This document shows, piece by piece, positions 17,835 to 27,717 of a stretch of 64,000 nucleotides of DNA. This DNA comes from an uncultured Flavihumibacter sp. GTDB lineage: Bacteria > Bacteroidota > Bacteroidia > Chitinophagales > Chitinophagaceae. Location of the stretch: NCBI GenBank assembly GCA_902168105.1, contig CABHOY010000058.1, forward strand, positions 1-64,000, in the 5' to 3' direction. The translations under genes were made by a program, and so were the position numbers. The notes under the pieces are model-generated. The model was not told where the DNA came from. It ran no database searches and was given only the letters and a program-made list of their open reading frames with translations. Numbering within the stretch: position 1 is the stretch's first letter; each line of letters opens with the position of its first letter.

Positions 17835-20800
17835 ATGTCATTAGTCACAAGCGCACTGAAAAAGCCATTGTCTGTGGTAGTCCTTACCCTCGGCATGTTC
17901 CTGTTTTCAGTACTGGCTGTCATGAATATTCCAATAGATATCTTTCCGAAACTGAACCTGCCGACCATTTATGTGATAGAACCTTATGGTGGTATGTCTC
18001 CCCAGCAAATGGAAGGCTTCTTTGCTACCCGTTTGCAGGACCAGTTCCTTTATGTGAATGGTATTAAAAATATCAGCAGCAGGAATATACAAGGGCTTAC
18101 CATGATCAAGCTCTCTTTTTATGAAAATACCAATATGGCGGAAGCTTCAGCACAGGTGGCCTTACAGGTGAACCGCGCCATGAAGTTCTTCCCACCGGGT
18201 GCGCTGCCACCACAGGTGATGCGTTTTGATGCCTCGTCATTGCCCGTTGGACAATTGGTGTTCAGTTGTCCGAACCGGTCATTGAAAGACATCTATGACC
18301 TTGCCAATACACGTGTCAGGCCAATGTTTGGAAGCGTTCCCGGATTATCGGCACCGCCTCCCTTTGGCGCAAATTCCCGCTCCGTGGTCGTAAACGTAGA
18401 CCCCGACCGCTTACGCAGTTACAATATGAGTGCAGATGAAGTGGTAGAGGCCATTGCAAAAAACAATGTGATGACGCCCTCCGGAAATATCCGCATCAAT
18501 AATACAATGTATGTGACGACCATTAACTCGCTGGAAAAAGAGGTAAAGGATTTCGGTGACATCCCGATAACTACCAACGGTAATTCCACCGTGTTTATCA
18601 GGGATATAGCAAAAGTATCTGACGCTGCCGATATTACGGTGGATTACGCACTGGTCAACGGGAAACGCTCTGTTTACATACCTGTCGTAAAAACTGCCGA
18701 CGCTTCTACCTGGGAAGTAGTCAAAGCACTGAAGGCAAGGCTGCCGGAGATGCAGAGCCTTTTGCCGGAAGATGTAAAAGTCTCCTATGAATTTGACCAG
18801 TCCGTATTTGTGATCAATGCAGTAAAAAGCCTGCTTACGGAAGGTTTGCTGGGCGCTTTATTAACGGGCCTGATGGTGCTGTTGTTCCTGAGAGATCTCC
18901 GTAGCTGCCTGGTAGTAGTGATCACCATACCGATCGCGATATTAGCTGCCGTATTAGGATTGCAGCTGGCAGGGCAGACCATCAACCTCATGACCTTAAG
19001 CGGACTCGCACTGGCCATTGGCGTACTGGTCGATCAGGCTACAGTAACAATAGAAAATATTCACCAGCATCTCGAAATGGGCAAATCCAAACGGCAGGCC
19101 ATTTATGAAGCCAGTGAGGAGATTGCTTTCCCGTTGCTGCTGATATTGCTGTGTATCCTTGCCGTATTCGCGCCATCCCTGATCATGACAGGTGTTCCCA
19201 AAGCGATGTTCCTGCCTTTGTCGCTCTCTATTGGTTTTGCGATGATCGCGTCTTACTTCGCCGCACAGTCGCTGGTACCCGTACTCGCCAACTGGTGGCT
19301 GAAGGAGGGAAAGTTCAATCATGGGCTGGCACTGGACGAAGAAGAAATTGAACAGATCAGTCATGACGAAAAGCATCATACAAAAGAAGGTAGCTTCGAT
19401 CGTTTCAAAAACCGTTTCGTAGGATTGCTTGAATGGCTGGGCAGGCGCTCCCGTTGGGTGATCACGGCGTACGTCATTATTGCTCTGGGAAGCGCAGGCG
19501 CCGCATTTATCATCATCGGGAAAGACCTGATGCCCCATGTCAATAGCGGACAATTCCAGCTACGCCTGAAAGAGCCGGACGGTACCCGTCTTGAAAGAAC
19601 AGAAGAGAAAGTGCACCAGGTGCTTGCGTTGATCGACAGTACGGTGAACGGCAATGTGGCTATCAGCTCCGGATATGTCGGCCTGATCCCAAGCAGTTAT
19701 GGTACCAGTAACCTGTACATCTTTAACAGCGGTACACACGAAGCGGTATTACAAGTCAATTTAAACGATGATTATAAAGTTGATATAGAAGACCTCAAAG
19801 ATGAATTAAGGGCGCTTATTAAGGCTAAAATGCCTGAAATGAGGGTAAGCTTCGAACCGGTGGACATGACTGAAAAGATCATGGCGCAGGGAGCCGCTAC
19901 ACCTATCGAGGTCAGGGTGGCAGGAAAAAACATGAAGGAGATAGCCGGTTACGCAGGTCAGCTGGTCGATAAACTGAAAGAGCTAAACTACCTGCGTGAC
20001 GTGCAGATCGCACAGCCATTGCATTATCCGGTCATCAACATCAATATAGACCGTTTCAAGGTAGCGCAGATGGGACTGAACATGTACCAGGTGGCCCGCT
20101 CAGTGACGGCTTCAACTTCTTCCAGCCGTTTCACGGAAAAGAACCAGTGGCTGGACGAGAAGGTAGCCTACACTTACCAGGTGCAGGTACAGATACCGGA
20201 ATATATCATGCAGACCATCAACGACCTGAAAGAGATCCCGCTGGTGAAAGGACAGCCAAGACCTGTACTAGGCGACGTGGCTACTTTTTCCAATAGTGAG
20301 ATGCCCGGAGAGTTTGACAGGGCCGGTACACGGCGTTTTGTAACGGTCAGCGCTAACATCACCGGGAAAGACCTGGGTACCGCAACTTCGGCGGTGCAGG
20401 CAGCTATCGGCCAGATGGGTGAACCTCCGAGAGGGGTGAAGGTAGAATTGAAAGGTAGTTCCAGCCTGCTGGTTGATACATTGGCCAGTTTGCAGAACGG
20501 GCTTATGCTGGCAATAGTCGTGATCTTCTTACTACTGGCTGCCAACTACCAGTCGTTCAAACTCAGCTTCGTCGTATTGGTTACAATTCCGGCAGTTATT
20601 GCAGGGTCCCTGATCATGCTGCTGCTCACAGGAGCAACGCTGAACCTTCAATCATATATGGGCATGATCATGTCCACCGGGGTATCTGTAGCCAATGCCA
20701 TCCTGATCGTAACGAATGCAGAGAAACTCAGACTGGAATACCGGGACGCCTATAAGGCCGCTATTACCAGTGCGGGTATCCGTTTACGGCCCATCCTCAT

Positions 20801-21041
20801 GACCAGCCTCGCAATGATCGCAGGTATGATACCCATGGCGACGGGACTGGGGGAATCCGGAGATCAGACAGCTCCTCTTGGTAGAGCGGTAATAGGAGGA
20901 TTGATCGCATCAACACTTGCAGCCCTGCTGATATTGCCACTGGTATATGCCGCCATCCAGCGTAAAGCATCTTACGAGGATCCTTCTCTCATGCCCAGAA
21001 CAAACATCAAAAAAACTAAAATAGCCACCAGTCATGTATAA
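17835..21041 (+). CDS. RND efflux transporter permease
   Basis: A 1068-residue proton-driven inner-membrane pump with the usual 12-TM duplicated plan. TM1 is at the N-terminus (about 13-32) and large periplasmic loops follow TM1 and TM7. TM2-6 cluster around 335-500 and TM8-12 around 880-1050. In TM4 the proton-relay motif reads GVLVDQATVTIENIH: the first Asp is kept, but the second Asp of AcrB-type pumps is Gln. That places it outside classical HAE1 drug pumps, perhaps nearer the HME or mixed Bacteroidota clades. It overlaps the adaptor gene by 8 bases, so translation is probably coupled. Confidence 0.93.
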   Translation: MSLVTSALKKPLSVVVLTLGMFLFSVLAVMNIPIDIFPKLNLPTIYVIEPYGGMSPQQMEGFFATRLQDQFLYVNGIKNISSRNIQGLTMIKLSFYENTNMAEASAQVALQVNRAMKFFPPGALPPQVMRFDASSLPVGQLVFSCPNRSLKDIYDLANTRVRPMFGSVPGLSAPPPFGANSRSVVVNVDPDRLRSYNMSADEVVEAIAKNNVMTPSGNIRINNTMYVTTINSLEKEVKDFGDIPITTNGNSTVFIRDIAKVSDAADITVDYALVNGKRSVYIPVVKTADASTWEVVKALKARLPEMQSLLPEDVKVSYEFDQSVFVINAVKSLLTEGLLGALLTGLMVLLFLRDLRSCLVVVITIPIAILAAVLGLQLAGQTINLMTLSGLALAIGVLVDQATVTIENIHQHLEMGKSKRQAIYEASEEIAFPLLLILLCILAVFAPSLIMTGVPKAMFLPLSLSIGFAMIASYFAAQSLVPVLANWWLKEGKFNHGLALDEEEIEQISHDEKHHTKEGSFDRFKNRFVGLLEWLGRRSRWVITAYVIIALGSAGAAFIIIGKDLMPHVNSGQFQLRLKEPDGTRLERTEEKVHQVLALIDSTVNGNVAISSGYVGLIPSSYGTSNLYIFNSGTHEAVLQVNLNDDYKVDIEDLKDELRALIKAKMPEMRVSFEPVDMTEKIMAQGAATPIEVRVAGKNMKEIAGYAGQLVDKLKELNYLRDVQIAQPLHYPVININIDRFKVAQMGLNMYQVARSVTASTSSSRFTEKNQWLDEKVAYTYQVQVQIPEYIMQTINDLKEIPLVKGQPRPVLGDVATFSNSEMPGEFDRAGTRRFVTVSANITGKDLGTATSAVQAAIGQMGEPPRGVKVELKGSSSLLVDTLASLQNGLMLAIVVIFLLLAANYQSFKLSFVVLVTIPAVIAGSLIMLLLTGATLNLQSYMGMIMSTGVSVANAILIVTNAEKLRLEYRDAYKAAITSAGIRLRPILMTSLAMIAGMIPMATGLGESGDQTAPLGRAVIGGLIASTLAALLILPLVYAAIQRKASYEDPSLMPRTNIKKTKIATSHV

Positions 21042-22119
21042 GTATATATTCACCATAAGCATTCTCGGATTGTTGTTCACCGCCTGTCATGAGAAGGCCC
21101 CACAGAAGAAAGCTGTGGTAAAAGACAGCAATGGTAAAAAGTTCGAGCTAGCCTCAGTCGTTCATGAACCACTTTCATCCAGTATACAGCTGCCAGCCGT
21201 ATTGGAAGCCTATCAGCGGGTGAGTATTTATCCACGGGTAAATGGATTCGTAAAATCTGTTTCGGTCGACAGAGGCAGCGTTGTGCACAAGGGAGACGTC
21301 CTGATCACCCTTGACGCTCCGGAGATCATTCAGCAATACTTTGCCGCCCAGTCAAAATATCTGCAGGCCAAAGCAGTATTTGCAGCCTCTAAAGATAACT
21401 ATGAACGTACCCTTGCCGTTAGTGAAACACCGGGTACCATTTCAGCGCATGACGTGGAAGTGGCTAATGCCCGCATGGCGGCCGACAGTGCTATCATGAA
21501 CAGCGAACTGGCCAATTTGCGCGCACTGGATGCTACCAGGAGTTATCTGACCGTAACAGCGCCTTTCGACGGCGTGATCACAGAACGTAATGTCCATCCG
21601 GGTGCATTGGTCGGTCCCAATACAAAGCTGGAAGGCGGCGCCATGCTGATGCTGGAACAGGAAGACAGACTGCGTCTGGTAGTACAGGTGCCGGAAGCAT
21701 ATAGTGCACAACTGTCGGCCAGCCGCCAGGTGTCCTTCCATGTAAATGCATTGCCCGGAAAATCATTTGCAGGCGCTATTAGCCGTCAGGCGGGTTCACT
21801 GAATGACCGTTACCGCTCCGAAGCTGTAGAAGTAGATGTACAAAATGTGGGACATCTGCTAAAGCCAGGCATGTATGCAGAGATCACAATTCCCGTTACT
21901 GGTTCTGCTCATGCAATGGTGGTACCCGCTAGTGCTGTAGTGACGTCTACAGAAAAAAAATATGTCGTTACGATCAGGGAAGGGTATACCCACTGGATAG
22001 ATGTGCAGGAGGGAAACCATCACGGCGATTCATCCGAAGTGTTCGGTAGCCTCCTACCCAGTGACAGAGTGGTTGTTCACGCCAACGATGAGATCAAAGA
22101 AGGAATAAGGATAGACTAG
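21034..22119 (+). CDS. RND periplasmic adaptor (membrane fusion) lipoprotein
   Basis: A 361-residue MFP/HlyD-type adaptor. The lipobox LLFTAC places the lipidated Cys at about 18. A barrel-sandwich hybrid (lipoyl) half follows with RVSIYPRVNGFVKSVSVDRGSVVHKGDVL. Next come a short alpha-hairpin (about 105-170), the second lipoyl half TVTAPFDGVITERNVHPGALVG, a beta-barrel domain, and a membrane-proximal domain (VVPASAVVTSTEKKYVV). It bridges the permease and the OMF encoded upstream. It is last in the operon, unlike the more common MFP-RND-OMF order, and a strong terminator follows. Confidence 0.93.
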   Translation: MYKYIFTISILGLLFTACHEKAPQKKAVVKDSNGKKFELASVVHEPLSSSIQLPAVLEAYQRVSIYPRVNGFVKSVSVDRGSVVHKGDVLITLDAPEIIQQYFAAQSKYLQAKAVFAASKDNYERTLAVSETPGTISAHDVEVANARMAADSAIMNSELANLRALDATRSYLTVTAPFDGVITERNVHPGALVGPNTKLEGGAMLMLEQEDRLRLVVQVPEAYSAQLSASRQVSFHVNALPGKSFAGAISRQAGSLNDRYRSEAVEVDVQNVGHLLKPGMYAEITIPVTGSAHAMVVPASAVVTSTEKKYVVTIREGYTHWIDVQEGNHHGDSSEVFGSLLPSDRVVVHANDEIKEGIRID

Positions 22120-22127
22120 CGATAATT

Positions 22128-22165
22128 AAAAACAGCCGCCTTATACTAATGAGGCGGCTGTTTTA
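22128..22165 (+). terminator. Terminator of the RND efflux operon
   Basis: AAAACAGCCGCCT and AGGCGGCTGTTTT form a 13-bp stem around a 10-base loop, ending in a T run, just after the adaptor stop at 22119. The A/T-flanked stem could act in both directions. Confidence 0.9.
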
Positions 22166-22214
22166 ATTATTTCCTCCGGCAGCATTTTTGTACTTCATTG
22201 ATAAAACTAACGAT

Positions 22215-22409
22215 ATGACTAAAAAGAAATCCATCAACGAAAAACGCGCAATCAAGCTTGAGAAGCGTAAGGTTGCGACCGCTGCCGATATTGTTAAACC
22301 AGGTCAGAAGAAAGAGTTTAATGACGATAAGAACAATACCCTGGAAGGATATGATGAAAATGAGTACGACGGAAAGGATAAAGCTGACGCAAAACAACGT
22401 AAAGGTTAA
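22215..22409 (+). CDS. Small highly charged hypothetical protein
   Basis: The frame is open from 22188, but the ATG at 22215 giving MTKKKSINEKRAIKLEKRK is the more likely start; it yields 64 residues. The protein has no hydrophobic segment. Its N-terminal half is basic (Lys/Arg) and its C-terminal half acidic to mixed (NDDKNNTLEGYDENEYDGKDKADAKQRKG), so it is probably disordered. I do not recognise it, but short proteins of this build recur in Chitinophagaceae. It lies after the efflux terminator and thus in its own unit. Nucleic-acid or stress-related binding is only a guess. Confidence 0.5.
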   Translation: MTKKKSINEKRAIKLEKRKVATAADIVKPGQKKEFNDDKNNTLEGYDENEYDGKDKADAKQRKG

Positions 22410-23220
22410 GCCGTCCAACCATATGGCATGTATTCATTTTCGAAGCTACCGTTATCATAAAGGTTGGCCAGTTGCTGCCATCGGGCAATAGACAAGGTTA
22501 TGCATTGGATGTGATTACTATATTTCCACCCGTAAAACAATCAGTAAATACAAAGCGGGAATATAGGAATAGCACACCATTGCTAAAGATCATCCCCCGA
22601 TATTCCAACCATAAAACTCAGCGTCTTTACAAGCCTCCATTTGTAACGGGATATGTTGACCTCTTGCTACTACCTCCACTAGCTAATGATCACTAACGCA
22701 GCCCTTTATAATATCGCTGCAATTACATAAAATAAGAAAGACGTTGACCCATAAATAAGCGGAAACATACCTTCCGAATGAATAACTATGCCCATTTGAT
22801 CCCTATTCAACTCTCAAATGAGAAATGATTCCCGCATCGCGCCAATTTCCCCATTATCAATGACCCGTTTAACAAGAAAAACAATCAAATTCCGGATTTA
22901 CACCCTCTCCAATTCTATAAGTCCAACTCACGTCCAGGGTAACGCCTACGTTACTATACTCCTACGACATGTATTCGAGTTAATTAACAAAACATAATAG
23001 GACTCCGTCAGGAGTCCCCTTGTTTGTAGCCCCGGGTTTTTAACCCGGGGGTTCGTATCAATCGCCCCGTTATTGTTATATCATAACGATTGCCCCGTCA
23101 TCGGAACATCGCCATAATCATTTCATCATCACCAGAACGCCATTATTGTTTCGGCATAATAATCACATCATATATTGACATCACAACCAATTATTACCTC
23201 ACAATCTCCACACCATGACA
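22410..23220. other. 811-base gene-free stretch
   Basis: No convincing gene. Short open frames (for example 22472-22696) have no plausible composition or start. The stretch contains REP-like copy B (22990-23052), followed by about 150 bases with loose recurrences of ATCATCAC, GCCCCGTTAT and GCCCCGTCAT. It is the downstream flank of the minus-strand conflict operon. Confidence 0.7.
22990..23052. repeat. REP-like double hairpin, copy B
   Basis: GGACTCC-gtca-GGAGTCC, then CCTTGTTTGTAG, then CCCCGGGTTTTTAACCCGGGG. Compared with copy A, hairpin 1 changes on both sides of the stem (CCCC/GGGG to CTCC/GGAG). It lies between the convergent 22215 gene and the giant minus-strand gene. Confidence 0.85.
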
Positions 23221-26200
23221 CTAACTCACGTTTTGATTTAATTGATTATCCATCCCCTCATCAAGAAAGCCACATATCGCGGCTGCTATCCTTTGTGCAT
23301 CATCATAATTATTCACGGGCCTGTTTAGTTCATCCAACAGATGCCGCGGCAACAACCTCCTTTTCTCCATGTCTCTAAAAGCTTTCGCCGCATCTCCACC
23401 CGTTGCGCCAACAGGAATAACCGGCACATCAGCTCTTTCTGCATTTTCATAAGATATATAGGTGCCTCCCAGTCCTCCGATCATCACCAACGCATAGGCT
23501 TTGTCCAACACGGTTTCATACCATAACGTCTCGTTTGCAACCCGTGCTATCAGGCCTCCGGGATATACCAACTCCTGTGTTTCGAGAATAACCTGTTGAA
23601 GATAGCTCTCATCAAGAATTTTCTCTTCAGCCAGTTGGATAGCATAAGCCTCAGCAGCAACAGCATCCACACCTGGCCATCCACCAGTAATAACACCATA
23701 ACCAGCTTTGGCGAGTTCCCTGGCTAAAGCGTTACTCATCATCCACTCCGGTTGAGAAAGCCGGTCTTTTCCGGTACCAGCTATGAGGATCCATTTCTGT
23801 TTGAAGGTTCCTTGATTATTCGAGGCCTCAAGGTGAGCAATAACAAAGGAACTCGCATCTGCGTTTTGTATGCTGATCTCAGGCCTTTGTGCTATACCTT
23901 CGGTTTCGAACCTTTTATCGAGATAGTCTTTGAGGGAATTCGTTGTGATGTAACTATTGTCTATCGCTGCTGCTCCATATAATCCATCCAAAACGATACT
24001 TTTATTTTCAGACGGGGAATCTCCATTAACTTTGAGTGGCACCTTATAAAAGTATATAGGAGGATGAGGAGGGCCAAAAAGCCGAGGAGCAAGACGATTT
24101 GAATTATCAAAGGGGATGTCGATAGGGAGACATTCTGCAAATACAAATACTTTGACAAAACCCTTCTCAGTTAACTCACGAACATACTTGGATATATTAA
24201 CTACTGCAGGTGCCTTTTCAGACCACGGCGTGAGACATATCAGAAGATCTTTTGTGTCTTTTTGGGCATAACCACAGGTATAGATATATAAAACGCGTTT
24301 CTTTTTCGTTCTTTCGCTGTCATTAATCAATCGAATAAGGATTCCCTCAATATCGCTGCTATAACCGGTCGGGCTCGAGTCACTTGTAAACGAATAAAAA
24401 TTCTGCCGTGACGCTTTGGTTTTAAGTTTATTGGATATCCACTCGGAAAACCTCCTTGCGTTTCGTACTCCCGCTGGCAGAGCAGGAAGCTCATCATAAT
24501 ACGTAATCCCAATAGATATTCCCCATGGTTCATAATCTTCCTCCACAGGCTTTAGATACTTGATCAATGACTCCGTAACACCCTCCATTTCCTGTATCAG
24601 TTTACTTACATCTTCACCAGATAGGACCGGCTGCCTATCCGCAGGCAATAGCGGATAATCTTTGTAGACGGATGGATCAGCTTCGCTTTCATCTTCCCGG
24701 ATAAAGTAAACAGGGATCTGCATAGCATCGGCGATAGCCAACAGTTTTTCAATATTGTACCTGGGTTCATAAGCATACATAGACTGCCGCAAACCAACGA
24801 AGATCATATCCGGAAACCGGTTACGAACAGCGAATGATTTATCAATTGCTGACCAGGAGCTTAGCTGTTCAATATCTACCCTCTTTTCATGTAGCGCAAA
24901 CTTTATCTGGTTATAAAAAGTAAAGGTGCCTGTTTCCTGTAGGGAATAGTAGATGCATTGCAGGGCATCTCTTGCTAGAAGATCTTCATAACTTCTTTTC
25001 CACGTGTAAGCACTAATGCTGGTTTCCGTCATACTTGGCAGGACAATATCGGGCCAGTGGTCCTTGTGTACTACAAACAATGGCGTTTGCCATTGATTCC
25101 CGTCGTGCGAAAAAGCTAAGAAGCTTTCAAGAACGGATCTATACAGATTCAGATAACTTATGCGCGGGTACTTACTAAGGCACTGCGCCAATGCATCTGT
25201 CAACATCCCACCTACATCATGCAACTCATAACACTTTTCTTCCAGGTGCGTGGCCATCAGGGAAAAATGCTTCGGATTGTTTTCATCTAGCCAGTGGCGG
25301 CTACCACCATGTGTGTCTAGTATAAGTACTATAGTAGGATTATTAGGTGCGGTTTTGACCAGTTGATTAAATTCAAAATCAGTCAAAATGCCATTCTCCG
25401 CCTGACTGGTATATTCCGAACTTATGTCCAGGTCATGAAAGAAAAGCGCCGAGTTAGTTTGCTGGTTGCTTGAGTGACCACTGAAGTAAAAAATAATAGT
25501 GTCGTCGCTTTTAGCAGCTGAAAGCGCGCCCTGAAGGAAGTTGACTACATTATCTCTCGTCGCTTCTCCATCAAAGAAAAGACGCTTATTTTCTTCTTCA
25601 AGCAGTTGTGCATTTACCAGTGCTTCCAGCATCTTATTAGCGTCGCTTACTGATGCATGTAGATTGAAGCTCTTATCCATGTACTGGTCTATGCCAACAA
25701 ATACGCCATATGTTTTTCCCGGCCTATCGTCCTCTAGCGGTTTTTCCTTGCCGATCATGTCTTCAACTCCGCTGTATGCAACCTTCAGGAATGAGTTCCA
25801 GCCTTCTTTAGAAACATAATCAGATAATACCGTACCGCCCAGCACTAATTCATCCTCGGCTATACCCAACCCGTGCCACTCACCACGTTCTTCAGCAACA
25901 AAGTGTAATAGTATTCTTCTGGCCCTGCAGATGTTCATTATTGTCTTCAGCCGCAGTAAGTTCGGCGGAAAAACTAATTGAGGTGACAGACCGATAAACA
26001 GGAAATCTGTCTTAAGCAACAAATTGACTATACCTAAAACATCGAGTCCGCCTAAATTTCCCTCTAATTCAAAATAATGACTCCATAATACAGTAGTTGC
26101 TGATACTCCTGGTATTCCTTTTATCTCATAGTCATACTCTTTCTGCAACAACCAGCAACATTTCACTGTCTGTCTGTCCTGATGAAGGAAGGAAATTTTT

Positions 26201-27717
26201 AAAAGTGCCATTGTTTTTTCTCTGCCTACTTCACGTAAGCCATCGCTAACTACTTCATGTAGCTCTATAATGCTATCTTCTGAGCCTTGTCCACCGCCCA
26301 TATCCATTATCATCTGTTTAGCTTCCTCTATTGCTTCATATGTCGTTTTACTAAACAACTGATGATCCCAATCAATTCTCCCGGGTATCAGATGTGGCAT
26401 ATTCAATATGCCGGACTCAGTTCTGTTCTTTACAAATTCCTGTAACAGTTCATTATAGAATTGGGCATATGTAATGTCTCTGGCAGATCTTGTCAATACA
26501 CTTTTAAATAAACTTTCGTCATTTTTTTCACCTACTACATATCCTGCGGTAATGAGCGTAAATGTTGGATATCGCTCATCATACCAATCACTAAGAACCC
26601 TGTCACCTTCCAGCATGCAAATGACTTCAATGTTGAGTTCTGGGAAATGACTCAGAATGAGCTGATTTAATCCTTCCGGTGTTATTCCCGGGTCTACCGC
26701 AACATAAGGGCCATATCTTGCATAAATGATGATCGTGTCACCACTATTTGCGACCGATAGGCATTTATCAATCAACTCCTGTATATCAGATGCAGGGTTT
26801 TCCGATCTGGGGAATGAGGTACTGGTATTTTCTGCAGCTACATATTGTTTTTCAACGAAGAGATTTTTTATGTACGTTATCTCTGTTGTGGTAATGTTAT
26901 CCCCCAATTCGATAAAAAGACCATATGTCTTATTGGTACCCCCGATATTTTTGTCGTCTATGGTTGATGTATCCTTTTTTACAATCGTCTTTAATTTCTT
27001 ACTCAACGTCCCCGGCAAATTGATCCTGACCGGCTGCCTGCCATCCACCACCTGATCCGTCAACACAATACGTTTTGATGTCACTCCCGCAGGCTCAGTT
27101 GTCAAAGATTCAGGCTTGCTTAATGCCTTTTGCAGCAATCCGGAGAACTGTTTATTATCTTTCTCCAATGCCGCTATCAGATTAACAATACCCAATCCTC
27201 TGCTGGTATTTTTCTTCTGCAGTTCCTGCGCAAGAGAACTGAGTATTTGTTCAGCAGCACCTTTTGTATCTACTTCCATGACCGCCGCCCATTGCTGGGC
27301 GTCATAATAATTTCTCCATGCACTGCCCTGTGTGTTATGTCTTGAATACTGGTAGAGAAAAGCCGCCAGTTCTTCCTCTACAAATTGATTGCCCCTGTTT
27401 ACTCTCAGGTTCTGTAAAAGACATTGACGCACATTAGGGTCCATCTCAAACAGGTCCGGACCGGTCTGACGGAATAAGTTACTTTGGATACAATCATTCA
27501 CAGCCAGCGCATGCAACTTTACAGAAACTCCGTTCTTTATAAATGTGCCGAAGTTGGCCCATATCTGGTATAGCAGATGTACAGTCACCGCAATAGGGAA
27601 TGCCGCCATTTGTATAAGCTCTACATGATCACCGTTCGGATACAGCGGCGCATACTTGTCCCCGAACGATTGGATCGCTTGCCTGGCTTCCTGTGTGTGA
27701 CCATTATTGTTGCTCAT
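23221..27717 (-). CDS. Giant multi-domain protein: winged-helix-like, three caspase-like modules, C-terminal SLOG
   Basis: A 1498-residue soluble protein with no TM or signal. Residues about 25-130 resemble the winged-helix-like region found in MoxR-vWA-associated proteins (LYQIWANF, DLFEMDPNVRQCLLQNL). Three caspase-fold modules follow. The first (about 264-430) has DTIIIYARYGPYVA where the catalytic Gly-His should be. The second (about 668-890) keeps FYFSGHSS (His748), but the Cys block reads LILDTHGGS, so no Cys nucleophile. The third (about 1065-1280) has LYIYTCGYAQ, no His, and VFVFAECLP. Linkers at about 440-650 and 900-1040 share FLFIGLSPQ/MIFVGLRQS segments of uncertain, possibly SIR2-like, fold. 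Residues about 1308-1485 are a SLOG (LOG-like nucleotide-binding) domain with GGWPGVDAVAAEAY and GGLGGTYISYENA. It is last in the operon and overlaps the vWA gene by 4 bases. Confidence 0.85.
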   Translation of the reverse strand: MSNNNGHTQEARQAIQSFGDKYAPLYPNGDHVELIQMAAFPIAVTVHLLYQIWANFGTFIKNGVSVKLHALAVNDCIQSNLFRQTGPDLFEMDPNVRQCLLQNLRVNRGNQFVEEELAAFLYQYSRHNTQGSAWRNYYDAQQWAAVMEVDTKGAAEQILSSLAQELQKKNTSRGLGIVNLIAALEKDNKQFSGLLQKALSKPESLTTEPAGVTSKRIVLTDQVVDGRQPVRINLPGTLSKKLKTIVKKDTSTIDDKNIGGTNKTYGLFIELGDNITTTEITYIKNLFVEKQYVAAENTSTSFPRSENPASDIQELIDKCLSVANSGDTIIIYARYGPYVAVDPGITPEGLNQLILSHFPELNIEVICMLEGDRVLSDWYDERYPTFTLITAGYVVGEKNDESLFKSVLTRSARDITYAQFYNELLQEFVKNRTESGILNMPHLIPGRIDWDHQLFSKTTYEAIEEAKQMIMDMGGGQGSEDSIIELHEVVSDGLREVGREKTMALLKISFLHQDRQTVKCCWLLQKEYDYEIKGIPGVSATTVLWSHYFELEGNLGGLDVLGIVNLLLKTDFLFIGLSPQLVFPPNLLRLKTIMNICRARRILLHFVAEERGEWHGLGIAEDELVLGGTVLSDYVSKEGWNSFLKVAYSGVEDMIGKEKPLEDDRPGKTYGVFVGIDQYMDKSFNLHASVSDANKMLEALVNAQLLEEENKRLFFDGEATRDNVVNFLQGALSAAKSDDTIIFYFSGHSSNQQTNSALFFHDLDISSEYTSQAENGILTDFEFNQLVKTAPNNPTIVLILDTHGGSRHWLDENNPKHFSLMATHLEEKCYELHDVGGMLTDALAQCLSKYPRISYLNLYRSVLESFLAFSHDGNQWQTPLFVVHKDHWPDIVLPSMTETSISAYTWKRSYEDLLARDALQCIYYSLQETGTFTFYNQIKFALHEKRVDIEQLSSWSAIDKSFAVRNRFPDMIFVGLRQSMYAYEPRYNIEKLLAIADAMQIPVYFIREDESEADPSVYKDYPLLPADRQPVLSGEDVSKLIQEMEGVTESLIKYLKPVEEDYEPWGISIGITYYDELPALPAGVRNARRFSEWISNKLKTKASRQNFYSFTSDSSPTGYSSDIEGILIRLINDSERTKKKRVLYIYTCGYAQKDTKDLLICLTPWSEKAPAVVNISKYVRELTEKGFVKVFVFAECLPIDIPFDNSNRLAPRLFGPPHPPIYFYKVPLKVNGDSPSENKSIVLDGLYGAAAIDNSYITTNSLKDYLDKRFETEGIAQRPEISIQNADASSFVIAHLEASNNQGTFKQKWILIAGTGKDRLSQPEWMMSNALARELAKAGYGVITGGWPGVDAVAAEAYAIQLAEEKILDESYLQQVILETQELVYPGGLIARVANETLWYETVLDKAYALVMIGGLGGTYISYENAERADVPVIPVGATGGDAAKAFRDMEKRRLLPRHLLDELNRPVNNYDDAQRIAAAICGFLDEGMDNQLNQNVS

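Noticed and set aside
22472..22696. 74-codon open frame in the 811-base gap
   Set aside because: No start context, no recognisable sequence, and it lies in a repeat-bearing intergenic region.
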